From CAZCFB01 sp964511535 (GTDB lineage Bacteria; Myxococcota_A; Polyangia; GCA-2747355; CAZCFB01), in assembly GCA_964511535.1 (NCBI GenBank), contig CAZEFW010000019.1, positions 16,222 through 80,221 of the forward strand: a stretch of 64,000 nucleotides of DNA, in the 5' to 3' direction. Within the stretch, counting starts at the first letter, position 1; the number at the start of each line of letters is the position of its first letter. The notes under the pieces were generated by a model, which was given only the letters and a program-made list of their open reading frames with translations, did not search any database and had not been told where the DNA came from. Positions 36,233 to 44,874 of this stretch are shown here, one piece after another. The position numbers were made by a program, and so were the translations under genes.

Positions 36233-37619
36233 GCTGTGGGTAGCTGTGGGTAGGCCCCTTCATTGGACGGCGCTTGCCTGGGTGTTTGGGGTGGGTGGGC
36301 TGGTCGGGTATTTGATCTATGGGCCGGTGCTGGGCGGGTTCTTCATTTCGGATGATTTTGTGTGGCTGGAGGTGGCGGGGCGGGTGCTGACGGATCCGGT
36401 GCACCTGCTGGATCGGGACGTCGGAGGGTTCGTGCGACCCGGCGCGCACATGCTCAACGCGCTGGTGCTGGCCGGCTGGGGCGCCCGGGCGCCTGCGTTT
36501 CACGCCGCCGCGCTGGTGCTGCATGCGCTGAACATGGCGCTGCTGGCCGCGCTGGTGTGGACCCTGTCAGGCCGGCGATGGACTGGCGTGGTCGCCGCGC
36601 TGATCTTCGCCCTGCTGCCGGCCTATCAGGAAGCCCTGGTCTGGATCTCCGCCCTCAACGAGCCGCTACACGCCCTGTTCGCCCTGGCCTGTCTCCTCGG
36701 CTGGCAGGCCCACCTGCGCCGCCGGTCTCGCGGCGGCCTCGCCATGGCCGCGGCGGGGCTGATGGGGGCCATGGCCACCAAGGCCACCGCCCTGGCCCTG
36801 CCGCCGCTGATGCTGCTCTGCCAAATCTGGCTGCGACGCCAGGGTCGTTCAGCGCGCGCCACCCCGCTGATGCTCGCGTTCATCGTCGCGCCGGCGCTGG
36901 TATTCGTCGCGTTTCAGGCCTGGCTCTACCGACAAAACGGCCTCGCGGCCACAGGCCAGCTCATCATCGAGCCCGCCCTCATCGTCCGCATGGCGCGCAT
37001 GGCCGGCGACCTGCTGCTGCAGACCTGGCCCGTGTGGCCGGCGGCCCTCGTGGGCCTGCTCTGGCCCCGGCCCGCCGGCAAACGCCAGGCGGCCACCGCC
37101 GCCGCCGCGCTGCTGCTGGCCCTGGCCCTGGCCCTGACCCTGGCCCCATACGCGCCCATCACATGGGCACCGCGGGCCTCGCGTTTCTTCTACTTTCCCG
37201 CGCTGGTGGTGGCCACGCTCGGTGCGGGCGGCATCACCCTGGCCGTGGAGAGCCGCGCCCTGCTCCCGCGGCTGCTCGCCCTGCTCTCCCTGTGCGCCCT
37301 GGCGCTGCTCAACACCAACACCCCGGACCAGGCCCTGGCCCGCTACCGCGCCGACGCCGCCCGCACCCGCCGCCACATCGCCGCCGCCCGCCGCCTGCCC
37401 GCCCCTGATCCCTCCGTCGCGATCCACATCCTCGACTGCCCCTTGCCCGCCCAGCACCTGTCCGCCGCCATGGCCGTGTTCCACCCGAGCCGCTCCCGCG
37501 ATTACTACTGCGTCACGCGACGCGAGCTGCTCGCCCTGCGTGGCCCCCGCTGGGTCTGGCGCTGGCTGCCCCGCTTCGAGAAATTCGCCCTGCTCGAGCG
37601 CCGCACCAGCGCGCGGTAG
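36231..37619 (+). CDS. GT-C type membrane glycosyltransferase-like protein
   Basis: 462 residues with about ten hydrophobic segments. After the first helix comes FISDDFVWL, the acidic pair in the first outer loop typical of GT-C (PMT/ArnT/family 39) enzymes. The C-terminus is a soluble domain of about 120 residues with Cys. It would transfer sugar from a lipid carrier to an envelope acceptor; donor unknown. The chosen GTG 36231 falls on the end of the inverted-repeat element; GTG 36246 is an alternative. The next gene begins 19 bp on. Confidence 0.7.
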   Translation: MLWVAVGRPLHWTALAWVFGVGGLVGYLIYGPVLGGFFISDDFVWLEVAGRVLTDPVHLLDRDVGGFVRPGAHMLNALVLAGWGARAPAFHAAALVLHALNMALLAALVWTLSGRRWTGVVAALIFALLPAYQEALVWISALNEPLHALFALACLLGWQAHLRRRSRGGLAMAAAGLMGAMATKATALALPPLMLLCQIWLRRQGRSARATPLMLAFIVAPALVFVAFQAWLYRQNGLAATGQLIIEPALIVRMARMAGDLLLQTWPVWPAALVGLLWPRPAGKRQAATAAAALLLALALALTLAPYAPITWAPRASRFFYFPALVVATLGAGGITLAVESRALLPRLLALLSLCALALLNTNTPDQALARYRADAARTRRHIAAARRLPAPDPSVAIHILDCPLPAQHLSAAMAVFHPSRSRDYYCVTRRELLALRGPRWVWRWLPRFEKFALLERRTSAR

Positions 37620-37638
37620 AGGTATTATAGGAGCCGCC

Positions 37639-38391
37639 ATGACCACCGCGCCCAAGGAACGAGCCCCGCACATCTTGCTGGTGGAGGACGACCCCAGGCT
37701 GGCCGCCCTGGTCAAGGAGTACCTCGAACAGAGCGGCCTGACGGTCTCCCACGAGCCCCGCGGCGACCTCGCCCCGGCCCGCATCCTGAGCGAGACCCCG
37801 GACCTCGTGATCCTCGACCTGATGCTCCCCGGCCTCGACGGCCTGAGCATCTGCAAGGCGGTCCGGGAGGAGTTCCGCGGCGCCATCCTGATGCTCACCG
37901 CGCGCGGCGACGAGGTGGACGAGGTGGTGGGCCTGGAGCTGGGCGCTGACGACTACCTGGCCAAGCCGGTCAGCCCCCGGCTGCTGCTGGCCCGGGTCAA
38001 CTCGTTGCTCCGTCGCACCGCCGCCGATCCCCGCCGCGCTCCGCACCAGCCTGCCCCTGGCGCCGCCCCCCCCGAGTCGGTCACCCTCGGCGCCCTGGAG
38101 GTGGACAGCGCCCGGCGCGCCGTCTCCCTCGCCGGCCGCCCCGTGGATCTGACCACCGCGGAGTTCGACCTGCTGTGGTACCTCTGCTTGCGCCCCGGCG
38201 AGGTGCTCAGCCGCGAGCGCATCTACCGCGAGCTTCGCGGCATCGAGTACGACGGCCTCGACCGCTCCATCGACCTGCGCGTGGCCCGCCTGCGCAAGAA
38301 GCTGGGCGACGACGGCAAGCAGCCCCGGCTGATCAAGAGCGTACGCGGCACCGGCTACTTGCTGGTCCCCCCGGGGGAGGGCGCCACGTGA
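37639..38391 (+). CDS. OmpR/RstA-type response regulator
   Basis: 250 residues. The receiver domain has acidic pocket EDD (16-18), phospho-acceptor Asp60 (VILDLMLPGLDG), Thr87 and Lys109. The C-terminal winged helix (about 150-245) ends in the typical RSIDLRVARLRKKLGDD, GTGY signature. Start ATG 37639 follows GGAG. Stop overlaps the kinase start as GTGA, so they are partners. It should bind DNA when phosphorylated. Confidence 0.95.
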   Translation: MTTAPKERAPHILLVEDDPRLAALVKEYLEQSGLTVSHEPRGDLAPARILSETPDLVILDLMLPGLDGLSICKAVREEFRGAILMLTARGDEVDEVVGLELGADDYLAKPVSPRLLLARVNSLLRRTAADPRRAPHQPAPGAAPPESVTLGALEVDSARRAVSLAGRPVDLTTAEFDLLWYLCLRPGEVLSRERIYRELRGIEYDGLDRSIDLRVARLRKKLGDDGKQPRLIKSVRGTGYLLVPPGEGAT

Positions 38392-39683
38392 CCCGCATCA
38401 TCGTCCGCCTTGCTCTGGGCATCCTGGTGGTGGTTGTGGCCGCCTTCCTCATCGCCCGCTGGGGATTCGAGCAGGCGGGCCAGCGCTTCTACGAGGAGGT
38501 GGTGCCCCGCATCTCGGCAGACATCGCCACCGCCCGGGAGCGCCTGAGGGATGTCCCGAAGCAGCGCTTCAAGCCAGAGCTCGAGAAGGTGGCCAGCGAG
38601 CTGGGCTACTCGGTCAAGGTGATCAAGCGCTCCAGCCCCGAGGTTCCCCGCCGGGTGCGCCGGCAGCTGCGCCGCGGCCGCCCCTTCGCCATCGCCGGGC
38701 GCCGCGGAAACCCCCGCGTGTTCGTGCCCCTCGGACCCGGCCGCGGCCTGGCCGTGCTGGGCGGCTTCGGCGGCCCGAAGCTCTTCCCCCTCGGCGCGGT
38801 GGGCGGCGCCATCCTGGCCGTGGTGACCCTCGTGGCCTTCGCCCTGGCGTTCCCCATGGTGCGCCGCCTGCGCCGGCTCGAGCGCGCCACCGAGCGCTTC
38901 CGCGAGGGGGACCTCGACGCCCGCGCCGAGGTGACCTCGGCCGACTCCATCGGGGCCGTGGCCCGGGAGTTCAACACCATGGCCGACCGGGTGCAGGACC
39001 TGCTGGAGAGCCAGCAGAACCTGATCCGCGCGGTATCCCACGAGCTGCGCACGCCCATCTCCCGGCTCCACTTCGGCCTCGAGATGCTGGACAACGCTGG
39101 CACCCCCGAACAGCGCGCCGAGCGCCTCGCCTCCCTGGAGCAGGACCTGACCGAGCTGGAGCAGCTGATCCAGGAGCTGCTGACCTACATCAAGGCCGGC
39201 GACCGCGCCCTGGAGCTGGACCGAGACGCCGTGGCCCCTGGCCCGCTGCTCGCCGAGCTCGGCGCTCGCCTGGGCGAGCTGCGCCCGGAGGTCGCCCTCG
39301 AGCTGCCGCCCGACGCGGCCCTGCCAGCGCTCGACGCCGACCCGCGCCACCTCCGGCGGGCGCTCAAGAACCTGCTGGACAACGCCCTGCGCCACGCCCG
39401 CTCCAGGGTCACCGTGCTCCACCAGCGCCAGGGCGACCAGCTGCTCCTGTCGGTGTGCGACGACGGCCCCGGCGTGCCCCCCGAGCTTCGAGACCAGGTC
39501 TTCGAGCCGTTCGCCCGCCTCGACCACAGCCGCTCGCGCGAGTCTGGAGGGGTGGGCCTCGGCCTGGCCATCGTCAAGGAGATCGCTGGCGCCCACGGCG
39601 GCGACGTGTCCCTGGCCGACGCCCCGGAGGGTGGCGCCCGCTTCACCCTCGCCTGGCCGATCCACGGTGCCGGCCCCGGCTAG
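38388..39683 (+). CDS. Sensor histidine kinase (RstB/CpxA-like)
   Basis: 431 residues. Two membrane helices (about 5-24 and 135-157) flank a small basic periplasmic domain. A HAMP linker, HisKA with His218 in AVSHELRTP and an ATPase domain with NLLDNALRHA, DDGPGV and GGVGLGLAIVK follow. It starts with GTG overlapping the regulator's stop. Cognate kinase of the upstream regulator. The Arg-rich sensor region (RRVRRQLRRGR) could sense anionic envelope components, which is speculation. Confidence 0.94.
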   Translation: MTRIIVRLALGILVVVVAAFLIARWGFEQAGQRFYEEVVPRISADIATARERLRDVPKQRFKPELEKVASELGYSVKVIKRSSPEVPRRVRRQLRRGRPFAIAGRRGNPRVFVPLGPGRGLAVLGGFGGPKLFPLGAVGGAILAVVTLVAFALAFPMVRRLRRLERATERFREGDLDARAEVTSADSIGAVAREFNTMADRVQDLLESQQNLIRAVSHELRTPISRLHFGLEMLDNAGTPEQRAERLASLEQDLTELEQLIQELLTYIKAGDRALELDRDAVAPGPLLAELGARLGELRPEVALELPPDAALPALDADPRHLRRALKNLLDNALRHARSRVTVLHQRQGDQLLLSVCDDGPGVPPELRDQVFEPFARLDHSRSRESGGVGLGLAIVKEIAGAHGGDVSLADAPEGGARFTLAWPIHGAGPG

Positions 39684-40077
39684 CTTGCGCCGCCGGCTGC
39701 TGCTCGCCGCCCTGCTGCTGCTCTGCCTGCGCGGCGTGGCGGCCCCGGCCTGGACCGCCCTAGAGCTGGCCCGCGCGCCCTCGGGCGACGACCTGCTCGA
39801 CCCCCGCCTGCGTCTGGACCGGCGCGAGGCCGAGCTGCGCCCCCTGCTGCCCCGCATCCGGCGCCACGAGCGCATCGGCTACATCTCCTGGGTCCCGAGC
39901 CTCTACCGCGTCCAGTACAGCGTGGCCCCCACCATCGTGGACCTGAACCACACGGGCCACCGGCTGCTGCTGGTGGAGCTGGCCGGCACCCAGCGGGCCC
40001 AGATCCCCGCGGGGTGGCGCGAGCTGGCCCGCAGCCCCCGCGGCCAGTTCGTGCTGCTGTCGAGGCTGCGCCCATGA
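39667..40077 (+). CDS. Hypothetical membrane-anchored protein
   Basis: About 136 residues with one N-terminal hydrophobic segment and a soluble Arg-rich domain (PRIRRHERIGYISW). No family recognised; it looks like the soluble tail found after some membrane glycosyltransferases. The start is uncertain: GTG 39667 overlaps the kinase by 17 bp, and GTG 39631 is also possible. Its stop overlaps the next gene as ATGA, so it is coupled to the second glycosyltransferase. Confidence 0.55.
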   Translation: MPAPASLRRRLLLAALLLLCLRGVAAPAWTALELARAPSGDDLLDPRLRLDRREAELRPLLPRIRRHERIGYISWVPSLYRVQYSVAPTIVDLNHTGHRLLLVELAGTQRAQIPAGWRELARSPRGQFVLLSRLRP

Positions 40078-41489
40078 TCGGCGCCCTGGCCGATCTGGTG
40101 GGCCCGACGTTGCTCGGCGCCCTGCTGGTCCATGCCCTGCTTCGCCGCGCGGCCCACCCGCCAGGCATCGCCCAGTCCCTGGCGCTGGGCGCCCCCCTCG
40201 GCCTCGGGCTCTTTTCGCTGACGATGTACGGCGCGCACATGGCCGGCCTGCCCCTTCGCGTCTGGCCCTGGCTCGATACCGCCGCGTGCCTGGCCGGCCT
40301 GTGCCTCGGCTGGCGCTGGCTGCGCAGCGCCGCCCGCGCCGTCCCGGGATCCCCGCCCACGCAAGCCTGCGCGCTGCGCGTCAGCGCCGCGGCTGCCCGC
40401 CTCATCACCGCCGCCCTGGTCCTGTGCGTCGTGGGCGCCGCCCTGGTGCTTGCCCTCCGCCTGCAGGCCAGCCCCCACGGTGACTGGGACGCCTGGGCCA
40501 TCTGGAACCTGCACGCGCGCTTCCTGCTGCGCGCCCCCGGCCCGGCCCTCGGCTACCTCGACCCGGCGCTGGAGTGGTCCCACCCGGACTACCCGCTGCA
40601 CCTCCCGCTGCTGGTGCTCCGCTCCTGGCTGCTGGGGGGGCAGGAGCACCCGGCCATCACCGCCCTGCTCGGCCCCGCCTTCCTGGCGGCCATGGCCGCG
40701 CTGCTGCTGATCCCGACGCGCCCCGGCGGAGCCCCGCTCACTGGCCGGCTCGCGGCCCTGACCCTGCTGTCGACGCCGGTGGTCATCCTGCTGGCCGGCG
40801 GCCGCCTGGCCGACACCCCCCTGGCCTGCTGCACGCTCGTCAGCGCCGCCTGCTGCCACGCCGCCATACGCCAACAGGAGCCGCGCTACATGGCGCTGGC
40901 CGGCCTGGCCGCGGGCCTGGCCGCCTGGACCAAGAACGAGGGCCTCTACCTGCAGCTCGCCCTGCTGCCCGTTGCGTTGGCCCCGCTGCTGCGCCGCCCC
41001 CGCGGCCCGGCATCCCGCAGCGTGGCCTGGCTCCTCGCCGGCCTGGCCCTGCCCGACCTCGCCCTGCTGCACCTCTGGCAAAAGGTCGGCGGCTTCGCGG
41101 GCAGCGTGCGCGCGGGCCTCGACCTGACCGCCGCGTGGGGCAACCTGCGCAGCGCGGACCGGCACCTGTCCGTCCTCGGCGCCCTGCTCTCCGCCCCGCT
41201 CGAGCTCGACACCTGGGCCGGCGGCCCGGTGGTGACCCTGCTCTACCCCGCCGCGACGGGCCTGCACCCCGACGCCAGGGCCCGCCGCGCGACCCTGGCG
41301 GTCGCCGCGCTCCTGCTCGGGTTGCTCGCCTTGCAGTACCTGACCTTCGTTGTCATCCCGGGGGACCAGCGCTGGTACCTGGACAGCGCCCTGGACCGGC
41401 TGCTGCAGCAGGTCTACCCGGCGCTGCTGTTTTTGCTGTTCTCCGCGGGCCGCCCGCTGAGCGCGCCCCGGGGCTCAGCAGAGGGCTGA
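40074..41489 (+). CDS. GT-C type membrane glycosyltransferase-like protein (ArnT/PMT fold)
   Basis: 471 residues, about eleven hydrophobic segments. The first large outer loop holds GDWDAWAIWN and HPDYPLHLP, like the acidic and aromatic motif of family 39-type enzymes. Later segments (AAWTKNEGLYLQLAL) fit this family. It is the last gene of the run starting with the two-component pair, and its 3' end overlaps the hybrid kinase by 15 bp in convergent orientation. Envelope glycan modification is inferred. Confidence 0.72.
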   Translation: MIGALADLVGPTLLGALLVHALLRRAAHPPGIAQSLALGAPLGLGLFSLTMYGAHMAGLPLRVWPWLDTAACLAGLCLGWRWLRSAARAVPGSPPTQACALRVSAAAARLITAALVLCVVGAALVLALRLQASPHGDWDAWAIWNLHARFLLRAPGPALGYLDPALEWSHPDYPLHLPLLVLRSWLLGGQEHPAITALLGPAFLAAMAALLLIPTRPGGAPLTGRLAALTLLSTPVVILLAGGRLADTPLACCTLVSAACCHAAIRQQEPRYMALAGLAAGLAAWTKNEGLYLQLALLPVALAPLLRRPRGPASRSVAWLLAGLALPDLALLHLWQKVGGFAGSVRAGLDLTAAWGNLRSADRHLSVLGALLSAPLELDTWAGGPVVTLLYPAATGLHPDARARRATLAVAALLLGLLALQYLTFVVIPGDQRWYLDSALDRLLQQVYPALLFLLFSAGRPLSAPRGSAEG

Positions 41490-43685
41490 CCGCACCGCGT
41501 CGCTGAGCATCCTGGCGTCGAGGGGCTTGAACAGCACCCTGGGGTGGTGCTTGTCGATGAACTCCCGCGACTGCGCCGTGAACGCCCCGCCGGTGATGAA
41601 CAGCGCGCGCGCCGCAAGCTCCGGCTCGTTCTGCTCCATCCAGCTGAACAGGTCCATGCCGCTGACCGCGGGCATCATCAGGTCGGTCAGGATCAGGTCG
41701 AACCCCTGATCCTGCTTCAACAGGTCCATCGCCTCCTGCCCCGAGTGCGCCACGACGACCTCGTGCCGCTTGCCGAGGATGCGGCGCACCAGCCGACCGA
41801 TGACCGGCTCGTCGTCCACCACCAGGATGCGCCCTCCCGCCCGAACAGGGGTCGGCTCCAGCTTGAACTCCCCGGTGGACGGCCCCTCGTTGGCGTTGGC
41901 CGCCGGCAGCCAGATGGAAAACACGGTGCCCCCCTGCGCGCCGTCCCGCACCTCGATACGGCCGCCGAATTTGCCGACGATGTTCTGACTGATGGAGAGC
42001 CCGAGGCCCGGGCCGACCCCCGGCTCCTTGGTGGTGAAGAAGGGGTCGAACAGCCGATCTTTCAACTCGTCGGGGATCCCGCTGCCCGTGTCCTCCACCT
42101 CCACCTGAACGCGGCCGTCCGCCATGGCGGTGCGCAGGGTGATCTTGTTGTCCTGCACCGCCCCCTCGGGGATGGCCTGGGCCGCGTTGACCAGCAGGTT
42201 CACGAACACCTGGCACAGCTGCCCCTCGTTGACCGCCACCAGCGGCGTCTCGCTGTACTCCTTCTCCACCTGCGCCCGGTACTTGATCTGGTTCAGGGTC
42301 ATCTGCAGGCTGCGGTCCAGCAGCTCCTCTACCTCCACCTGCTCGGTCTTCTCGTCTCCCACCCGGGCGAAGCTCTTGAGGTCGGTCACGATGGTCGCCA
42401 CCCGGCGGGCGCCCTCGTCCGCCTCCAGCATGCACTCCTTCATCTCCTCCACCAGCTCCTCGTCCGCTTCCCCTCCATCCAGCTCCTCCAGCAGCTCGCT
42501 CGTCACCTGCAGATTGCCCAGCACATAGGTCAGCGGGTTGTTGATCTCATGGGCCACCCCCGCCGCCAGCATGCCGACCGAGGCCAGCCGGCCGGTCTGG
42601 GCTGCCTGCTCCGCCCGGGCCAGCTGCCGGTGCATGCGCACCTGCTCCGAGATGTCGCGCATCAGGATCGCCACCCCCGCGGGGCGGTCGTTGGCGTCTC
42701 GCACCAGCGAGGCGGAGATGCTCAGGGTGCGCCCCGTCTCCACCCCGCCGCCGACCAGGATCTCCATGGCCTGGATCGGCTCAGCCTGAAGCGACATGGC
42801 CAGCTGGTGGCCCGCAAAGAGAGGGGTGTCCGGGAACAGGGTGGCGACCTTCTGCCCCACCAGCGCCTCCTGCTCCTGATCGAACAGCCCGGCCGCGGCC
42901 GGGTTCGCCACCAGAATCTCGCCCTCCATGGAGGTCAGCAGCAGGGCGTCGGCCATGGTGCGCACGATGTCCTCGCCGGCCACCGACGCCGAGATGGTCA
43001 TCAGGCGGTAGCGGCGGATGGCGGTCCAGATACCCACCCCCCAGGCCGCCATGAAGATGTGCGCCAACCCGGGCATCACGTGGATCTCCAGGTGGCGCAG
43101 CACCACGTTGCTGACGGTGCCCGCCAGCAGCACCGGCGCTCCCGAGACCAGGATCATGCGCGCCTGGCTGCGCTTGAGCTGATCCTGGGATCGCTTTCCC
43201 CACAAATAGACCATGCCGAGCCCGAATATCGCGTAGCCCAGGTAATAGATCATGTAGGCCACGGCCCAGGGGATGGAGCCGTAGACCACCTCGTCCCAGC
43301 CGAAGTCCGTCAAGACGAAGTCGCCAGCGGTCACCTGCCCGGTGAGGTATTTGACCTGGAAGATCGCGGCGGGCAGGTAGAGCAGCGCCAGCTGCCACCT
43401 TCGACGCAGCAGCCCGTCCCGCTCCGAGATCAGCACGAAGAAGTGCAGCAGCAGCGCCGGGCCCAGGCACCACCCCACCGAAGACACCCGGTACCAGAAC
43501 CAGGCGACCTCGCGCGTGGGCGCCGTTATGACATGGGTCTGCCCCAGGCTCCAGACGGCGAAGACCAGGCACAGCCCGGCAAACACGCGGTTGACGGCTG
43601 AGCGGCGGTCGAGGGTCAAGGCCAGCACCGCGAGGTACAGGTGGACCGCGATGGAGAGAATGCTCAGGAGCGTGATACCAAACAC
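41475..43685 (-). CDS. Hybrid histidine kinase with 7TM sensor, PAS, kinase and receiver domains
   Basis: 736 residues from GTG 43685, chosen because AGGGGA lies just upstream. The N-terminal ~230 residues hold seven or more hydrophobic helices, like the histidine-kinase 7TM input domain. A PAS domain at about 245-345, HisKA with GVAHEINNPL (His near 379), an ATPase domain (DTGSGIP, GPGLGLSIS) and a C-terminal receiver with DLILTDLMMP follow. Output must pass to another protein because there is no DNA-binding domain. Divergent from the Spy-like gene. Confidence 0.92.
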   Translation of the reverse strand: MFGITLLSILSIAVHLYLAVLALTLDRRSAVNRVFAGLCLVFAVWSLGQTHVITAPTREVAWFWYRVSSVGWCLGPALLLHFFVLISERDGLLRRRWQLALLYLPAAIFQVKYLTGQVTAGDFVLTDFGWDEVVYGSIPWAVAYMIYYLGYAIFGLGMVYLWGKRSQDQLKRSQARMILVSGAPVLLAGTVSNVVLRHLEIHVMPGLAHIFMAAWGVGIWTAIRRYRLMTISASVAGEDIVRTMADALLLTSMEGEILVANPAAAGLFDQEQEALVGQKVATLFPDTPLFAGHQLAMSLQAEPIQAMEILVGGGVETGRTLSISASLVRDANDRPAGVAILMRDISEQVRMHRQLARAEQAAQTGRLASVGMLAAGVAHEINNPLTYVLGNLQVTSELLEELDGGEADEELVEEMKECMLEADEGARRVATIVTDLKSFARVGDEKTEQVEVEELLDRSLQMTLNQIKYRAQVEKEYSETPLVAVNEGQLCQVFVNLLVNAAQAIPEGAVQDNKITLRTAMADGRVQVEVEDTGSGIPDELKDRLFDPFFTTKEPGVGPGLGLSISQNIVGKFGGRIEVRDGAQGGTVFSIWLPAANANEGPSTGEFKLEPTPVRAGGRILVVDDEPVIGRLVRRILGKRHEVVVAHSGQEAMDLLKQDQGFDLILTDLMMPAVSGMDLFSWMEQNEPELAARALFITGGAFTAQSREFIDKHHPRVLFKPLDARMLSDAVRSALC

Positions 43686-43810
43686 AGGTCCCCTTACGAA
43701 TAGAATTCTGGCTGCGGTGCGAAGCAAAGCTTAGCGCACCATGCGGCTACAATCCGTTACAAAACGAGACCAAAGGGAGACGGAACTCGGCCAGGGAAGG
43801 CGTCAGAGTT

Positions 43811-43827
43811 GAAATTGTCGGAAATTG
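43811..43827. promoter_or_regulatory. GAAATTG direct repeat between divergent genes
   Basis: Two GAAATTG copies start exactly 10 bp apart, one helical turn, in the 197-bp space between the hybrid kinase and the Spy-like gene. It could be a regulator binding site. Nothing else is seen in this space except a strong ribosome binding site. Confidence 0.25.
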
Positions 43828-43882
43828 AAACAGGGAAAAGCAAACAAAAAACCCAACACGCCACTGGCCAAAGGAGGCCCCC

Positions 43883-44701
43883 ATGAAACGATTCAGCAAA
43901 GCCACCGCCCTGATGCTCAGCGCCGCCCTGGCGGCCGGAACCTGGCTCTCCCTGGAGGGCACCGCCGAGGCCGCGCCCTGGGGCGGCGGTCACGGCGCCG
44001 GGCCGATGAAGAAGCTGCTGCGCGTGATGAAGAAGCTCGACCTGCGGCCCGATCAGCGCGCCGCGGTGGAGTCGCTGGCCAAGGACATGAAGGCCAAGGC
44101 CGCGCCCATTCGCAAGCTGCGCACCGAGGCCATGCAGGAGCTGGCCCGCGGCGTGCGCGCCGGCAAGATCGACAAGGCCCGGGCCAATCGGTTGATGGCC
44201 AGGGCCACCACCCAGGCCAAAGCGCTCAAGCCGGAGTTCATCACCTCGCTCAACAAGCTGCACTCCATCCTGGACACCGAGCAGCGAGCCGAGCTGGTGG
44301 ACATGATCAAGGAGCGCAAGAAGCGCCACTTCCGCGGCAAGCACAAGGGCAAGATGAAGCGCATGGCGAAGAAGCTGAACCTCACCGACGCCCAGAAGGA
44401 CCGGATCCAGGACGCCATGTACGCCCAGTTCAAGAAGAACCGCGGTGAGATGCGGGGCAAGTGGCGCCAGAAACGCGCCGAGCTGAAGGCCGCGGCGGAC
44501 GCGTTCCGCTCCGACAGCTTCGACGCTCGCACCCTGGCCCTGTTCCAGCGCGACCCCGGCAAGCTCAAGGCCAAGGGCCGCAAGATGATGGCCCTCAGCG
44601 AGGCCGTGCTGCCGGTGCTCACCGAGACCCAGCGCGAGCAGCTGGCCACCATGATCGAGACCCGGGCAGCCCGCAAGGGCGGCGCCCGTCCCACCCGCTA
44701 G
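43883..44701 (+). CDS. Spy/CpxP-like periplasmic protein (LTxxQ family), duplicated
   Basis: 272 residues, Sec signal peptide (cleavage near AEAAPW), then a helical Lys/Arg/Met-rich protein. Repeated LTxxQ-like motifs are visible: DLRPDQRAAV, NLTDAQKDRI and VLTETQREQL. Family members are envelope stress chaperones or metal-responsive proteins. It is about twice the usual Spy length, suggesting an internal duplication. AAAGGAGG precedes the ATG and a strong terminator follows. Confidence 0.85.
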   Translation: MKRFSKATALMLSAALAAGTWLSLEGTAEAAPWGGGHGAGPMKKLLRVMKKLDLRPDQRAAVESLAKDMKAKAAPIRKLRTEAMQELARGVRAGKIDKARANRLMARATTQAKALKPEFITSLNKLHSILDTEQRAELVDMIKERKKRHFRGKHKGKMKRMAKKLNLTDAQKDRIQDAMYAQFKKNRGEMRGKWRQKRAELKAAADAFRSDSFDARTLALFQRDPGKLKAKGRKMMALSEAVLPVLTETQREQLATMIETRAARKGGARPTR

Positions 44702-44757
44702 CTCTCCAGGAGCTGGCGGCCCCCCTCGCCACACTCCCTTTCCCCTCAACCCCTCCC

Positions 44758-44789
44758 CCTCATCCCCCGCCGCGGGGATGAGGCTTTTT
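44758..44789 (+). terminator. Rho-independent terminator after the Spy-like gene
   Basis: Perfect 10-bp stem CCTCATCCCC/GGGGATGAGG, 6-nt loop, then C and TTTTT. It lies 57 bp after the stop and is the clearest terminator in the window. Confidence 0.9.
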
Positions 44790-44874
44790 CTGCATCATTT
44801 GACCCACCTGCGGTTGCCTCGTACCCTTTTGCTACGCAGCTTCGGCTGCTGGCGCCGGTACCAAGGTCATCACC

